Positions 49,311-61,344 are shown, counted from the first letter of the stretch. The stretch: DNA of 64,000 nt from Ursus arctos (GCF_023065955.2 NW_026623100.1:16593001-16657000), one strand, 5' to 3'. Notes: generated by a model not told the origin, from the sequence alone. Numbers and translations: made by a program.

Positions 49311-50999
49311 ATCTTCCTTAAGGAAAAGGACAGTGTCTCATCCTTTTTTTTTCACTCCATGGAGAACTAACTCAGGAAATTCAGCTAGTTTCTTGTTTGG
49401 GCAGATGTGAAATAAAAGGAAGGACTGTGATTTTAAAAATGACACGAATTTTATGTAAGGCAGGAAAATGTATTTAATTGTAGTGAAATAATATTTTGAT
49501 ATTAATTGATATGTATTTTCCTATAATTCTTTTTATTTATCCTATAGCTTTTCCCCCATTCTTGAGATACGGATTGTCTTAGGGAAGGTTGTTACAGAAA
49601 AATCAGAGAACAAGAGTGAAATATTACCTATTGAGTTTTAAAAGCTCAGGTCTAGGAAGAAGACAAAAGGATTTAAAATAATATTTGGTTAGTCAAAGCC
49701 AGTTTGTCCCCTCTTCCTTATGTTGACCTGAGATTAAAATCTACAGAACTAACCAGAGAAGAAGAGGAGCATCTGAGAGAAAGCAAGACATTATTGGTTA
49801 CTGAGCAGGAGTCCTGTGGCTTACCCTCAGGGCCAATTCCTGGGGCCAACGAAGGAAGTAGAATCTTCCCCAGAAAGATATAGGGATTTAGGAGAAGAGA
49901 AAGTTTGTACCTTGTTTCCAGGGAGATTACAAGATTTGTAGGATTTTCCTGTCCAGGAGGGGTAGAAGTACAGCTGAATGTTTTCTGTATCTTTGAGAGG
50001 GGTGCAGGAGTACCTGAGACAGAGTCAGGCTGGAGGGGCCTGTGGTCAGGTGCAAGGGGCTGAGAATGAATTTAGGACTGGGGCGCAACGGAAGACAGAC
50101 ATCTCAATAGATGCACATATAGGCAGATAATAACTAAAGGCCAAAGTCCTCTTCTCCACCCCACCCCCAACGCACCCACATCTCGTAAATCGCTAAGGAT
50201 GGCTCCCTGCATTGACATACTATGTTTCTACTCCTATGCGGAATGAGACTCATAAAATAAATTATGCTTGGTTATTAAATGATAAAGTCTATTTCTTTCA
50301 ACCTTTAATTTGTGGTCTGAGATTTATTTCAGCTACATAAAGAAAATGATGATTCTAAATGTACAATTTGCTTCTTCTTTGTGAGGTGGGCAGTGGGAAC
50401 TGAAACTGTCCTCTGAGCAGCCAGGTACTCCCAAGTGTGACCTGGCATTTTCCCAGACTACAGAAATTATTGCTGAAATCTCACTCATTGGACCTCTAGG
50501 AGGGAAGGAAAGGGAAGTGGAAGAAGTGGGTGGGGAGGCAGGCGTGTGATTAAACCATTCAAGTTATATTTTAAACTTTGGATATATTGTTCTGGGAGTG
50601 ACTCTGGACCTTTTAGAGGGGAAGTTCTGAGCAGCTCTGAAACTGGAGGTACCTGGAGGAAACTTAGTTGTTACCAAGGAGCAAGTGTGCTGAAATTGTG
50701 GTGTCAGTGTCACCAGCCCCTGCTCAGAAAGCATCAGAAGAGAAGAGAAGAGACAGTTCTGTGTGATAGGTCATGGGTTATCATTTAAAATCATCTCTTC
50801 TCTGAAAAACTATGACCTCACATTTGGGGGTATCTTATAATTGGTCCAATAAGGTAAAATATGCCAGTTCCTGAATAGTCATTCAGTTTCGGGGAAGAGA
50901 AATGGAGAGAAAAGGAGGCGGAAAGAGAAGAGAAGGAAGGGAAGAGAAGCCATCTGAAATTAAGTGATCTCATTAAAGGATATTTTGGAGGAGAAGTCA
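49311..50999. other. Gene-free stretch
   Basis: No gene, and no repeat I can name. GA-rich patches at 50880-50950. Confidence 0.4.
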
Positions 51000-51135
51000 G
51001 AGTCAGAATGAGCCTTTGGAATTAGACTAAGATTTGACTGTCTGTTTTGACACTCACTAAATGACCTTGAGCAAATATTTTTAACCACTCTATGCCTTGA
51101 GTTTCCAATTTGTGGAATGGGATGTGTTATGGGAA
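51000..51135 (+). mobile_element. MIR fragment
   Basis: GAGCCTTTGGAATTAGACTA, CACTCACTAAATGACCTTGA, CTTGAGTTTCCAATTTGTGG: a diverged MIR, plus. Confidence 0.65.
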
Positions 51136-51221
51136 AACCTGATGAATTTTGCTACTTTGGCTCTGAATATTTATTTCTAAATAAATTGTTCATCATTTTC
51201 ATTTTTATTTTAATAACCCAG

Positions 51222-52022
51222 TGTGGTTGACAGCCTCTGATGTGGTCCCCGATGACCCCTATTTCCTGGTAGTCACAGCCTTGTGTAATCCCTTCTCCTT
51301 GAATGTGGGTTGGACCTAGTGACTTGTTTCTAATGAACAGAATATGGAAGAAATAATGGGATAATACTTCCTATATTAGGTTATAAAATGACTGGCTTCT
51401 GTCTTTCATTCATTCTCTTTGTCTTTTTTTCTCTCCCTCTCTCCTTCTCTTGGATTACTTGCACTGAGAAAGCATGCTGCCACGTGGTGAGCAACTCTGT
51501 GGAGATGGCCACATGGTGTGTGGGGGAACTGAGACCCTCAGAGCAACAACACAGAGAAACTGAAGCCTGCCAACGGACCAGGTGAGTGAGCTTAGGAGGG
51601 GGTCCTTCATTCCTGATCAAGTCTTGAGATGACTGGAGCCTCAGGAAACAGCTTGGTTGTAATGTCATGAGAGTCCTTGAGCTGGAGGCACTCAGCTAAG
51701 CTGTACAATACTTGTGTCCCACTTTGATGATTTTATGCTTATTGGACATGGTGAGCAGAAAGTAGCAACTATTCCAGACACATCAATAAGACATTTGTGT
51801 GCCAGAGTGGGAGATAAGTTCCACAGAAATTCAAGGCCCTGCCACACTGGTGAAAGTTCTAGAGGTCTAGTTATCTGAGATATAAAGAGATTTCTCATCT
51901 AAGGTGAAAGGCAAATTGCTGCACCTGGTTCCTGACCTATAGATAATGTGTGAGATCATGTTTGTTGTTTTCGACTTCTAAGTTTTAGAATACTTTGTTA
52001 TGCAGCAATATATGACTGATAC
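51222..52022 (+). mobile_element. MaLR-type LTR containing a pol fragment
   Basis: The 5' part has GACCTAGTGACTTGTTTCTA and GGTTATAAAATGACTGGCTT (TATA-like box near 51382). The 3' part has GACCTATAGATAATGTGTGA, TCTAAGTTTTAGAATACTTT and a TATGACTGATACA end. This is the MLT1-like order, except that about 215 bp (51717-51933) in the 3' half is not LTR but a copy of the reverse-transcriptase region at 52625-52841. The LTR abuts the ERVL pol relic. Whether it is that provirus's own LTR or an independent insertion cannot be settled. Confidence 0.75.
51717..51933 (+). pseudogene. Duplicated reverse-transcriptase fragment inside LTR
   Basis: About 96% identical by eye to 52625-52841 (roughly nine substitutions and one 2-base gap). 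Both copies have a stop at the same codon (TAA here at about 51882, TGA in the other near 52788), so the shared defect predates or accompanied the copying. The right junction lies in a TTCCTG shared by both parent sequences. Confidence 0.88.
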
Positions 52023-54108
52023 ATGACTCTGGTCCATCTTATAGTGGGCCCAGTGTGTTTCCAGATTCACCGTGTAGTTATTTTTCCAGTTCCCAAATAT
52101 ATAATTAGAATAGATACACTCAGCAACTATCAGAGACACCATAGTGGATCTCTGACACATGGAATGAGAGCTATTATGGTAGGAAAGACCAAGTGGAAGC
52201 CACTAAAACTGTCTCTGCCTACAAAAACAGTTAACCAAAAGCAATACTGCATTCTTGGAGGAACTGCAGAGACTGATGCCACTTGGAAGGACTTACAAGA
52301 TGCAGGGGTTGAGATTCAACCAGAATGACAATGGACTGTCATAAAATCACTAGGTGGTGGCACCAATTGTCATTGCTTTTTCGGATGTGGTTTTGTTGCT
52401 GGAGCAAATCAACACATCTCTGGCACACAGCTATTGATCTGGTAAATGCTTTTATTTTTGTACCTGTTGATAACAACCATCAGAAGCAGGTGGTATCATC
52501 TGGCGATGCAGCAACACACCCTCTCTGTCTTACTTCAGGGGTCTATCAACTGGTACTATATGTCACAATCTAGTCTGCAAGGACCTTGATTGCCCTCCTC
52601 CATAGGACATCACACTAGTCCGTTACTTTGATGATTTTATGCTTATTGGACATGGTGAGCAGAAAGTAGCAACTATTCTAGACACATCAATAAGACATTT
52701 GTGTGCCAGAGAGTGGGAGAGAAATTCCACAGAAGTTCAAGGACCTGCCACTTTGGTGAAAGTTCTAGAGGTCCAGTTATCTGAGATATGAAGAGATTTC
52801 TCATCTAAGGTGAAAGGCAAATTGCTGCACCTGGTTCCTGTTACCATCAAGAAAGAGGCACAATGCCTACTGGTCTTCTTTGAATTTTTGAGGCAATATA
52901 TGTCTCATTTGGACATGCTACTTTGACCCATTTGCTGAGTGACCTGAAAAGCTGCCTGTTTTTAGTGAGTCCAAGAATAAGAGCAAGCTCTGCAACAGGT
53001 CAAGCTGCTATGCAAGCTGTTCTGCTAATTGGGCCATATGACTCAGAAGATATGATAGTACTTGAAGTATTAGTGTCACATAGAAATGCGACTGGAGCAT
53101 TTAGCAGGACCTATCATACAACACAGACCCTAAGAATTTTTTTACCAAAGCCATGCTTTCTCCTTTTGAGAAACAATTTTTGGCTTGTTATTGGGACTTA
53201 GTAGAAACTGAATACTTGACCATGAGTCATCAAGTTACTATGATCTCATCATGAACTGGGTATCATCAGGGGCAGCACTGCATCATCAAAGGAAGTAGTA
53301 TGTATGAGACTGGACTTAAGCAAGCCCTGGAGTCACAAGTAAATTTCATGAGGTAGCAGCCCAGATGCCCGTGCCCCCACTCCTGCTACATTTCCTTCTT
53401 TCTCTCAACCACACCGATGGCTTCATGGTGAGTTCCCTAGGATGAGTTGACTGAGGATGAAAGCACTTGAAATTGGTTTACAGAAAATTCGTCATGATTT
53501 GCAGGCACTATCTGAAAATGGACAGCTGTAACTACAGCCCCACTTTGGGACAGCCCAGAAAAACAGTTTTGAAGGGAAATCCTTCCTGTGGGTAGGACTT
53601 TGGACAGGGCATATAGTTGTTCATTTTGCCTGGATTGATAAATGGCCAGACATATGGGTCTACATCAACTTGTGGGCTGGGGCTAATGATTTGGCTAGAT
53701 GGTCAGGGACTTGGAAGGAACACATTGGAAAATTGGTGACAAGGAAATCTGGGGAAGAGATATGTGGATAAATCTCTCCAAATGGACAAGGAATATGAAA
53801 ATACTTGTGTCCCATATGAATGTTCACCAAAGAAAGATTTAAATAATCAGGTAAATAAGATGACCTCTTCTGTGGATGTCAATCAGCCTTCTCCGGTCAC
53901 TCTTGTTATTGCTTATTGGGTTCATTAGCAAAAGGCCATGGAATCAGAATGGAGGTTATGCTTGCTCAGCAACATGAATTTTCACACTTTCAACATGAAC
54001 TTGTTTGGATGAAGCCACTGCTGAATGCCCAATCTGCCAATAGCAGAGGCTAACAAGGAGACCCTAAAATGGCATTTCCTGGGGGATTAGCCAGTCACCT
54101 GATTGCAG

Positions 54109-54563
54109 GTTAATTACATTGGTCTGCTTCCATTATGGACTGGATAGCATTTTGCCCTTATTGCATATGGATTTGCTTTTTCTGCTTGTCTTCTTGCAAT
54201 GCTTCTGCCAAAGGTACTATTTGTGAACTGATCAAATATTTTATCCAAAAACAAGGTAGTCTACACAGCATCACTTCTAACCAAGGAATTCACTTTATAG
54301 CAAATGAAATTAGGCAATCGGTCCCTGCTCATGGGATTCACTGGTCCTATCATATGACTCATAATTCCGAAGCAACTGATGTGGTAGAATGGTGTAATCA
54401 GTTTTTGGAAGTTCATTTATGGCACCAAGTAGGTGGCAACACTTTGTGGGGCTGGAGCAAGGTCCTCCAGATTGCAAACAATGTTCTAAATCAATATCCA
54501 TTATATTGCTGTTTCTCCCATAGCAGAATTCACAAATCTAGGAATCAAGGGGGTAGAAAGTGA
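54109..54563 (+). pseudogene. Integrase core remnant of ERVL-like pol
   Basis: Within the pol relic, 142 codons remain open (54135-54563). The family's D,D(35)E triad can be located: first Asp position is Asn (VNYIG, codon 54112-54114, in a neighbouring frame), second is Asn (SNQGIHF, codon 54279-54281), and the Glu is kept (VVEW), 35 residues after the second. Both catalytic Asp are lost by G-to-A changes, so the fold is catalytically dead even where the frame is open. Confidence 0.85.
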
Positions 54564-54633
54564 AGTTGTTGCTCTCCTTATTACCTCTAATGATCTTCTA
54601 GTACAATTTTTGTTTCCCATTCCCACAACTTTA

Positions 54634-54768
54634 GGCTCTGCTCCTCTGGAAGTCTCAGTTCCAAAGAGAGGAATATTTCTACCAGGAGATGCAACAATGA
54701 TTCCAATGAATTGGAAGTTGAGATTGCCACCTGGCCACTTTGGGCTCCTAAGGCCACTGAATCAATAG
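54634..54768 (+). pseudogene. dUTPase-like segment of ERVL-like pol
   Basis: Forty-four codons open before a TAG. The motifs LEVSVPKRG, PGDATMIPMNWKL and PPGHFGLL match the central part of trimeric dUTPases carried by ERVL pol genes. The downstream part up to about 55000 continues the homology in broken frames. Confidence 0.8.
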
Positions 54769-55262
54769 GCAAACAAGGGATTTACTAGATAGCTATGAGG
54801 ACTGATCCTGACTATCAAGAGGAAATTGAGTTGCCATCACACTATGAGTATTTCTGAAATGCGGAAGATCGTCTAGGGCAACTTACCAATACTTTGTGAT
54901 TATTAACTCAATGGAAAACTACAACAACCTCCAATTCAGGTAGGATTGCTAATGGCCCAGACTCCTCAGGAATAAAATTTGGAACCAAAGAAATGTGACC
55001 AATTGCAGAAAAAAGACTGTAATCATTATGAGTATTTTTTCTTTATTTAGGTATGCATATGTTTGTGTATATATATTGAGCAAATATTTTTGTTTTCCTC
55101 CTCTTTTATCTTCTTATCTAAGATATGCTGTGTGTAATTAACATCATATCTCAATATTTAAGCTATAGGATATCAAAGAGTGATATATGAATTGATAGCA
55201 GGAGAATAAAGATTACTCAACACAAAAAGGATTTTCATTCTCCTTTGGTGAAAGGAATAACA

Positions 55263-55475
55263 CAGGGATTAGCAAACTATGGCCCAAGGGCTGGCCATCT
55301 GCTTTTGTAAATAATGTTTATTTGGCATACAGCCACATTCATTCAGTTACATATTGTCTATGGCTACTTTTATGCTACTATGTTATCATTGAATAGTTCC
55401 AACAGAAACCATATGGCCTGCAAAACCAAAAATATTTACTATTTGACCCTTTAAGAAAGAGTTTTTTGACCTCTG
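55263..55475 (+). mobile_element. hAT (Charlie-type) nonautonomous element
   Basis: Starts CAGGGATTAGCAAACTATGG and ends GTTTTTTGACCTCTG, matching terminal inverted repeats. Interior AACAGAAACCATATGGCCTG is typical of this common element. No 8-bp TSD could be read. Confidence 0.85.
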
Positions 55476-56340
55476 GGTCAGCATGTTACTGGTTTTATGG
55501 GGATAGTTGTATTATGTTAGGCAGAAGCATGACTTTGCTTTTATCTTTATTTGGAGATTAAATATGGAGGAGATAAGCATGGGTCCCAAGTTGACAAAGG
55601 TTGGATTGTGGTGGCTTTGTAAGGTGTCACCTTGGCCAGGCTGAACTACATTTCTCAGAATTTCCTTTATTGTATGTTTCCAGTTAGGCTGGACCACAAG
55701 AGAGACTTTCGTGGGCAATTTGGAGCGTGTTAAGTGAAGCAATAGCTCACTTTTTTGTCGTTTACATACATTGTCTGCTGGCTCTCCTTGGGGTGGGACA
55801 GTGGCCAAGGCTGGAACTGCTCCATCTTCTGGATCCTTTTTCAGCTTCTCTTTCATTTAAAGGAATACTAGATGTCTTCACTCCTGTCGTGAGATTCACT
55901 ATTGATTGCTAATATGTACTCATATTAGCGTGTGTGCGTGTGTGTGTGTTTGTGCATGCGCATGTGTGCATGCATCTGTATGTGTGTGTTTATCTCCATG
56001 ACAAAAGGCCGAGGCTTCTGCACGAGCAAGGTCAGAAGCAAGAACTGATGTAGGTTTTTTGGGCCAACTTGTGTTCTCCCCGCTTTACATCCTGACTGCC
56101 TTTCCTGAGGACTTCAAGTTCCAATGTCAGATGCAATGACAACAACCTTAGAGAGACTGTATAGCCAGATTCTACAACTGTATCAGATCAAATCTCTGAA
56201 TATATGGATGACCAACCCATTATGTGTAGATATTTCAAAGAGGAACAATGTCTCTGACTAAACCCTGACTGATATGCCCAATAGTCATTTATAAAGGTGT
56301 TTAAAATATTCAAGTAGGTAGATTTATTTTTTTACTATAC
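55476..56340. other. Gene-free stretch with GT-rich tract
   Basis: A GT-rich interrupted microsatellite at 55929-55992. The 114-codon minus-strand frame at 55512-55856 has no recognisable domain. Part of 55600-55900 resembles an old LTR/MER fragment. Confidence 0.4.
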
Positions 56341-56357
56341 TTCTCTTGTTAATTTCT

Positions 56358-56475
56358 TTCTTTTTTAAAAAAGATTTTATTTTTAATTAATTTCTACACC
56401 CAATGTGGGGCTCAAACTTAAAACCCTGAGATCAAGAGCCGCATGCTCTACCAACTGAGCCAGGCAGGGACCCCT
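56358..56475 (-). mobile_element. Short Can-SINE-related element, minus
   Basis: A reduced tRNA-related SINE (CTACACCCAATGTGGGGCTC, GAGATCAAGAGCCGCATGCT, CTACCAACTGAGCCAGGCAG). It is flanked by TTGTTAATTTCT at 56346-56357 and 56480-56491. Confidence 0.85.
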
Positions 56476-56491
56476 TCCGTTGTTAATTTCT

Positions 56492-56699
56492 TTTTTTCTT
56501 TTTTTTTTTAAAAGATTTTATTTATTTATTCGACAGAGATAGAGACAGCCAGCGAGAGAGGGAACACAAGCAGGGGGAGTGGGAGAGGAAGAAGCAGGCT
56601 CATAGCGGAGGAGCCTGATGTGGGGCTCGATCCCATAACGCCGGGATCACGCCCTGAGCCGAAGGCAGACGCTTAACCACTGTGCCAGCCAGGCGCCCC
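56492..56699 (-). mobile_element. Can-SINE, young arctoid subfamily, minus
   Basis: Duplication CCGTTGTTAATTTCT at 56477-56491 and 56700-56714. It reused the target of the SINE just to its left. Confidence 0.96.
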
Positions 56700-56714
56700 C
56701 CGTTGTTAATTTCT

Positions 56715-58140
56715 AAGTCTTATCACATTTTGTTCAATGAAAGTGCTTGTATGAGTACTGCCTTTTAGAGTTTGTGAAGAGTTTAAAGTATTGCCTTTAG
56801 AGTTTTTCTTCATGACCTAATACACGGTCAGTTTTTTTTTTTTTTAACTATTTCCACATATGTTTCAGAACAATGTGTAGTCTCTGTTGCATGCAAAGTT
56901 CTATATAACTTGTTACTATGCTATATAAATTCCGAATATACTTAATTTTGTCTGTTTGATTTATCTCAAAGAGAAGTGTGTTAACATCTTCTAATACAAC
57001 TGTGGCCCTGTCAGTTTCTCTTTGTATTTCTAGTATTTTTGTTTTATACATTTTTGAAACTATATTGTTAGGTACATAAAAGTTCATGACTGGTATAACT
57101 TCTTGAAGGACCATACATTTTATCAACATGGAATATCTATTTTTATCCCTTTTAATGTTTTTATACCATCTTATTATCCGCCACTACTACTTAGTTAGTA
57201 ATTGACATAATATGTAAAGTGCTTAGTGTCATGCCTGAACAGTAGTACACAGGCAATAAATGGTAGCTGCTGCTATTATTGTTATCATTATAATAATCAT
57301 TATTCTGGGTCCCAGTGTATACAGGTTGTCTGGTTTCTTCGGGGGACAAAGAGGAAAAGAAAGGACCGAAGGGCTTAAGAAAAAGAGCAACTGCCTTGCC
57401 GGCGCTGCATAGTGATGCTTAGGGCTCCTTCTCCCCTGAAGAAGGTGATGGAAACTCCAGGGAAGAGAGGCCCCAGGCTTGGACAAATCACCAGAAAGCC
57501 TGCCAAGAGAGGTCTCCTAAGCAGCCAAGAGAAAATAGCAGAAACAGATTTTCTTGTTGGATTTTGGCCTTTCTGCTTTTAAGGCCCAGCTGAAACCAAG
57601 AATAGAAAAAAGCAAAACAAGGTCAGACCCAGTAGTAGGCATGTTGCTGTGCTTGGAAGGTCAGATTGATTTCTTCTGAGATCTCCTCATATTCTGGCAC
57701 ATACAGGCCTATAAAAGCAATGCCCACAGCAGTTATAATTCTCCACCCTCAGTGAAATTCTCAACTCTGCCAAACTTGGATGTATTTAAGATTCTGGTCT
57801 CAACGCCTCATTCCCCACATCATCATCTCTTAGGTCTGCCCTGCAGTTGGACCCATTTTTATTTTATTAGATGTTCTGTTTCTGTTGTGATGCTCACTAT
57901 CGACTGCTAACATGCCCTCAGTATGTATGTATACTTATGCATGTGTATGTCTGCCTGTGTCTGGGTGTGTCTGTGTGTGTGTGTCTGTCTGTCTTTGGAG
58001 TAAATCAGGGTAGCCTTGCTAACTGGACACTTGATTGCTTAAAATCCCTTGCCCCAAATCCCTCCACCTGCCTGAAATTCTTCACTTCTCTTTACCTTGC
58101 TGCCTGAAATTCATAGATTCACAAAAGATTAAAGCTTAAA
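56715..58140. other. Gene-free stretch
   Basis: Includes possible antisense L1-like sequence at about 56830-57190 and a GT/CT-rich tract at 57918-57992. No gene; the open frames are short and featureless. Confidence 0.4.
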
Positions 58141-58144
58141 GGAG

Positions 58145-58255
58145 CTTAGAGATTAAGTAGTCCAAGCATCTCATTTCACTAAAGGGGGAAGTGGAATCCA
58201 GAGAGGTGAAGTAATTTGCCCCAAATGACACAACTAGTAAGAGGCAGCATGGAGT
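58145..58255 (-). mobile_element. MIR fragment, minus
   Basis: Antisense MIR order: CTCATTTCACTAAAGGGGGA, CAGAGAGGTGAAGTAATTTG, GACACAACTAGTAAGAGGCA. Confidence 0.65.
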
Positions 58256-58574
58256 GTTCATTCCAGGAGATAGGAACAAATACAACAGAGGCTGAGAGGC
58301 ACATGGCCTCTGCTGTTCTGGCCCTACTACTAACAACACAACATACTTTAAAAAGAAAACCCCACATACAATAGCAGCACAGCAGCAACAACTACAACTC
58401 ATCTGTATACTGTTTAAAATCCTTCCATATACATTATCTCAAGTAAGTTTACTCCATGAGAAGTAGCTATTATCCCTGGTATAGTGAAGATAAAATTGGA
58501 GCCAAGAAAATTGGAAAATAGATAACGTATCCTTGGGAATGTGCTGGATATGCTGGTTGTCTGTCTGTCACTAT

Positions 58575-58590
58575 CCCCCCCCCCCCCCCC
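58575..58590 (+). repeat. Poly-C run (16 C)
   Basis: Sixteen consecutive C. Length is uncertain because such runs are error-prone in sequencing. Confidence 0.9.
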
Positions 58591-58599
58591 GCCTTTCCC

Positions 58600-59080
58600 C
58601 TTTCTAAGAAAACTGCCATTTTGTCAGGTTTCTCTGTTCCTCCCACATCCAGATGACCACACCCCCAAGTTCTAGGGACGGCTTTGATTGGCTAAAGGGT
58701 AACTCCATCTCCTTGGAAGTAAGTGATATGGGAATGGGCATGTGAGGTTAATTGGGCCATTTTGATGGGATGAGAAGCTGCGTGTACAGTATAGTGTTCA
58801 GGAAAAGCTTTCTTTACTCTTTTGAAAGAGCGCTGGAACCTCTTCTCCTTTCCCAGTAGAAGCGAATGAAGAATCACGTGGTTCCAATTGCTACAGACCA
58901 CGAGGCCAGCCAGCTCAGGACGAAGCTGACAGATGACAGCAAGCCAGAGAAGCAGAAAGAATCTGAGTCTTTTAGGATCTCACTGAGTTGCTAGAGCAAC
59001 CAACCCTACAGCTTGCCTTACTTTTGGACTTATAGTTAAGTGAGCCAATATATCTCCTCTAGAGACTGGTTTGGGAGAAT
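58600..59080 (+). mobile_element. Possible ancient LTR-like repeat
   Basis: GTGAGCCAATATATCTCCTC near the right end and the order of the left part recall an old mammalian LTR. Family not assigned; ends not defined. Confidence 0.35.
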
Positions 59081-59289
59081 GTGCTATTACCTTTAGCATC
59101 TTACAGCAAGGACAAGGGGATGGACCTCATGGCTGAGCATAAATTCAGTTTACTTCTATAAGGAACGACTCTGCTGGTTTTTCTGGTGCATTTAAACATC
59201 TCTCTCTTCAATAAATATAAAGTACAATATGAAGAAGCTGGAAAAATATAAAATATTTTTCTTACAGATCCCTTAAATCCACCATTAGA

Positions 59290-59735
59290 GTAAGCATTCC
59301 TGTATGGCCTCTAAAGTGTGCCAGCTTTGAGCCAGACTGTATTCAAACCCGGCTCCATGGCTTCCCGGTGTGCGACCTTAGGTAATTTAATCGACCTCTC
59401 TGTACCACAGTATTCTCAGCTGCAACACTGGGTTAGTCATAATGCCCACCTTACAGAATTTTGGAGAAGTAAATAAATTAATATATGTAAAGAGTTTAAA
59501 AGTATAACTTCAGGGGCGCCTGGGTGGCACAGCGGTTAAGCGCCTGCCTTCGGCTCAGGGCGTGATCCCGGCGTTGTGGGATTGAGCCCCACATCAGGCT
59601 CCTCCGCTATGAGCCTGCTTCTTCCTCTCCCACTCCCCCTGCTTGTGTTCCCTCTCTCGCTGGCTATCTCTGTCAAATAAATAAATAAAATCTTAAAAAA
59701 AAAAAAGTATAACTACAGAGCAAGGGCTCAAAACA
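59290..59735 (+). mobile_element. MIR element split by a Can-SINE
   Basis: GCCAGACTGTATTCAAACCC, then GTGTGCGACCTTAGGTAATT, then CCACAGTATTCTCAGCTGCA; continues after the SINE. Confidence 0.75.
59514..59702 (+). mobile_element. Can-SINE, young arctoid subfamily, plus
   Basis: Duplication AAAAGTATAACTTCAG (59498-59513) / AAAAGTATAACTACAG (59703-59718). Clean head GGGTGGCACAGCGGTTAAGC. Confidence 0.96.
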
Positions 59736-59829
59736 TTTAAATATTTTTATGGTGAAAAGCAGAAAGAATAATCCAGAGACCTAATTATTATCAATAATAC
59801 ATGCTACTAATAATACATACTAATGTGGT

Positions 59830-60075
59830 TCTGGTATATTTATTAATATATTACCTATCATGTGCCAAGCATCTGGGTAGGTATTTTACACATTTTCTCT
59901 AATTCTGATAATAACTCTCTGAGGTAGGATTGATTCACTTCATTTTTAGATGAGGAAACTGGTGTTCACAGAGCCTAAGGGATGTGGCCAAAGTTACATG
60001 GCTAGTGACTGCAGAGCCAAGGTTTGAACCTAGGTGTAACTCCAGAGCCCATTCTCTTTCCCCTACCATGCAGCT
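59830..60075 (-). mobile_element. MIR element, minus
   Basis: Antisense order: ATCATGTGCCAAGCATCTGG, CTCTGAGGTAGGATTGATTC, TTTTTAGATGAGGAAACTGG, ATGGCTAGTGACTGCAGAGC, CAAGGTTTGAACCTAGGTGT. Confidence 0.85.
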
Positions 60076-61328
60076 TCCCAAAGCACCTTTTAGTCAATCA
60101 TCCTGGTGGGGAACAATGAATTTAGGGTCAGGAACAACCCTAAGAAAGAGCAGAGAAACAAGCATGCAAACAGAAAGTCAGGCACAAGAGAAATAGACAT
60201 GTTTGGAGATGGGAAAAGGCTCAGATCCATACTAAAGCCATCCCCTGAGCTCTGTGCCTTTTTCCAAATGACCAGAATTGCAGTAGAAGGTACTTTTTCC
60301 TCTGAACGATGTTTCCCAAGTCTGAGAAGATGGGATGCACTAGAGATTCTTTTAGCGTTGCCATTTGAGAATGGAAAAGCAGGGAAGAAGTGAAGGGGGT
60401 GGAATTAGAAATTCAAATGGCATCTGATGAAATCACTTTGGACTCCACAGTTATTAATCCCACGTTGGCTCATTCCTCTAAATCTTGAGCTCCCTCTCAA
60501 GTGTACTATACATTAAGTGCAAGAAATTATTGATCCCTGTCTTCATACAGCTAGTACATCTCCCTATCACTGAAATGCAGAGAAGCAATAAATGCTGAAT
60601 AGATGTTTCTTCTGGAAAGACCAATAGTGAACACGTTCTCAAGATGAGGCAGTGAAAAGTATCTTTCTGAAAAATGGAGACTAGCTATAGGAAGACCCAC
60701 CTGGAGGATCTGCTAGGGAATTTTTTTACTAGGGGGAATCACTCCAAGCACATTCACTCAAATAATAAAATGATAGTGGTGTTTGAAAGAATTTAGAAAG
60801 GTCTCTAAACTCCTTTTTTGTCAGAATAGATTGTTACAAAATGTTCCAGATAGTTCCATAGAGCTTCATTTGAAGACCTTGACATAGTCCAAAGCAAATC
60901 TCTGCCTTAAAGTTCTATTGGTAGAGTGATTAAGAGTTACATGGTATTCTTTGCAGAGAGGTGTTCATTTGATGAGGAATTGGGGAAAGCTTTTTCCTAA
61001 CATTATGCAGCTTTTTTGCAAGGACTTTAGTAAATTCTGGCTTCTGTCCTTGGTCAGAAGTTAACCACCTCTACTTAAGATAATTAGTAGTATGTAGGAC
61101 AATGCTTGAGGTTTAACTCAACAGAGGGTGGGAATGGAAGGATGCAGGGGAGGCAGAGGCCAAGTCCCAGACTTAATTGCCAGAAGCAAAGTGAGTGTGG
61201 TTGGTTTCTGAATAGGCCACAGGCCAGACAGTAATCCGAATGATCTGATCTACAGAGATGTTGGTGTTGGTTCATTGTTCAGGGGATTCCTGGGATAGAA
61301 AGAGATGTGCAGCCTACTAAAGCCCTAA
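60076..61328. other. Gene-free stretch
   Basis: No gene or recognised repeat. The 95-codon frame at 60106-60393 has no identifiable domain. Confidence 0.4.
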
Positions 61329-61344
61329 CTGATTTGCAATTTTT

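Larger units (their letters stand above)
52027..55000 (+). pseudogene. pol: ERVL-like endogenous retrovirus pol relic
   Basis: A decayed class III (ERVL-like) pol with frameshifts and stops. In order: sequence before and at the reverse-transcriptase start (52027-52420); the palm motif AIDLVNAF near 52430-52455; the YFDD active-site motif at 52624-52635; connection/RNase H-like region (about 52850-53650); a degenerate HHCC zinc region (about 53960-54060); integrase core (54109-54540); and a dUTPase-like segment (54634-54768, with LPGDATMIP and LPPGHFGLL). A dUTPase after integrase is typical of ERVL. No gag, env or 3' LTR is recognised. It cannot produce a working enzyme. Confidence 0.88.
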
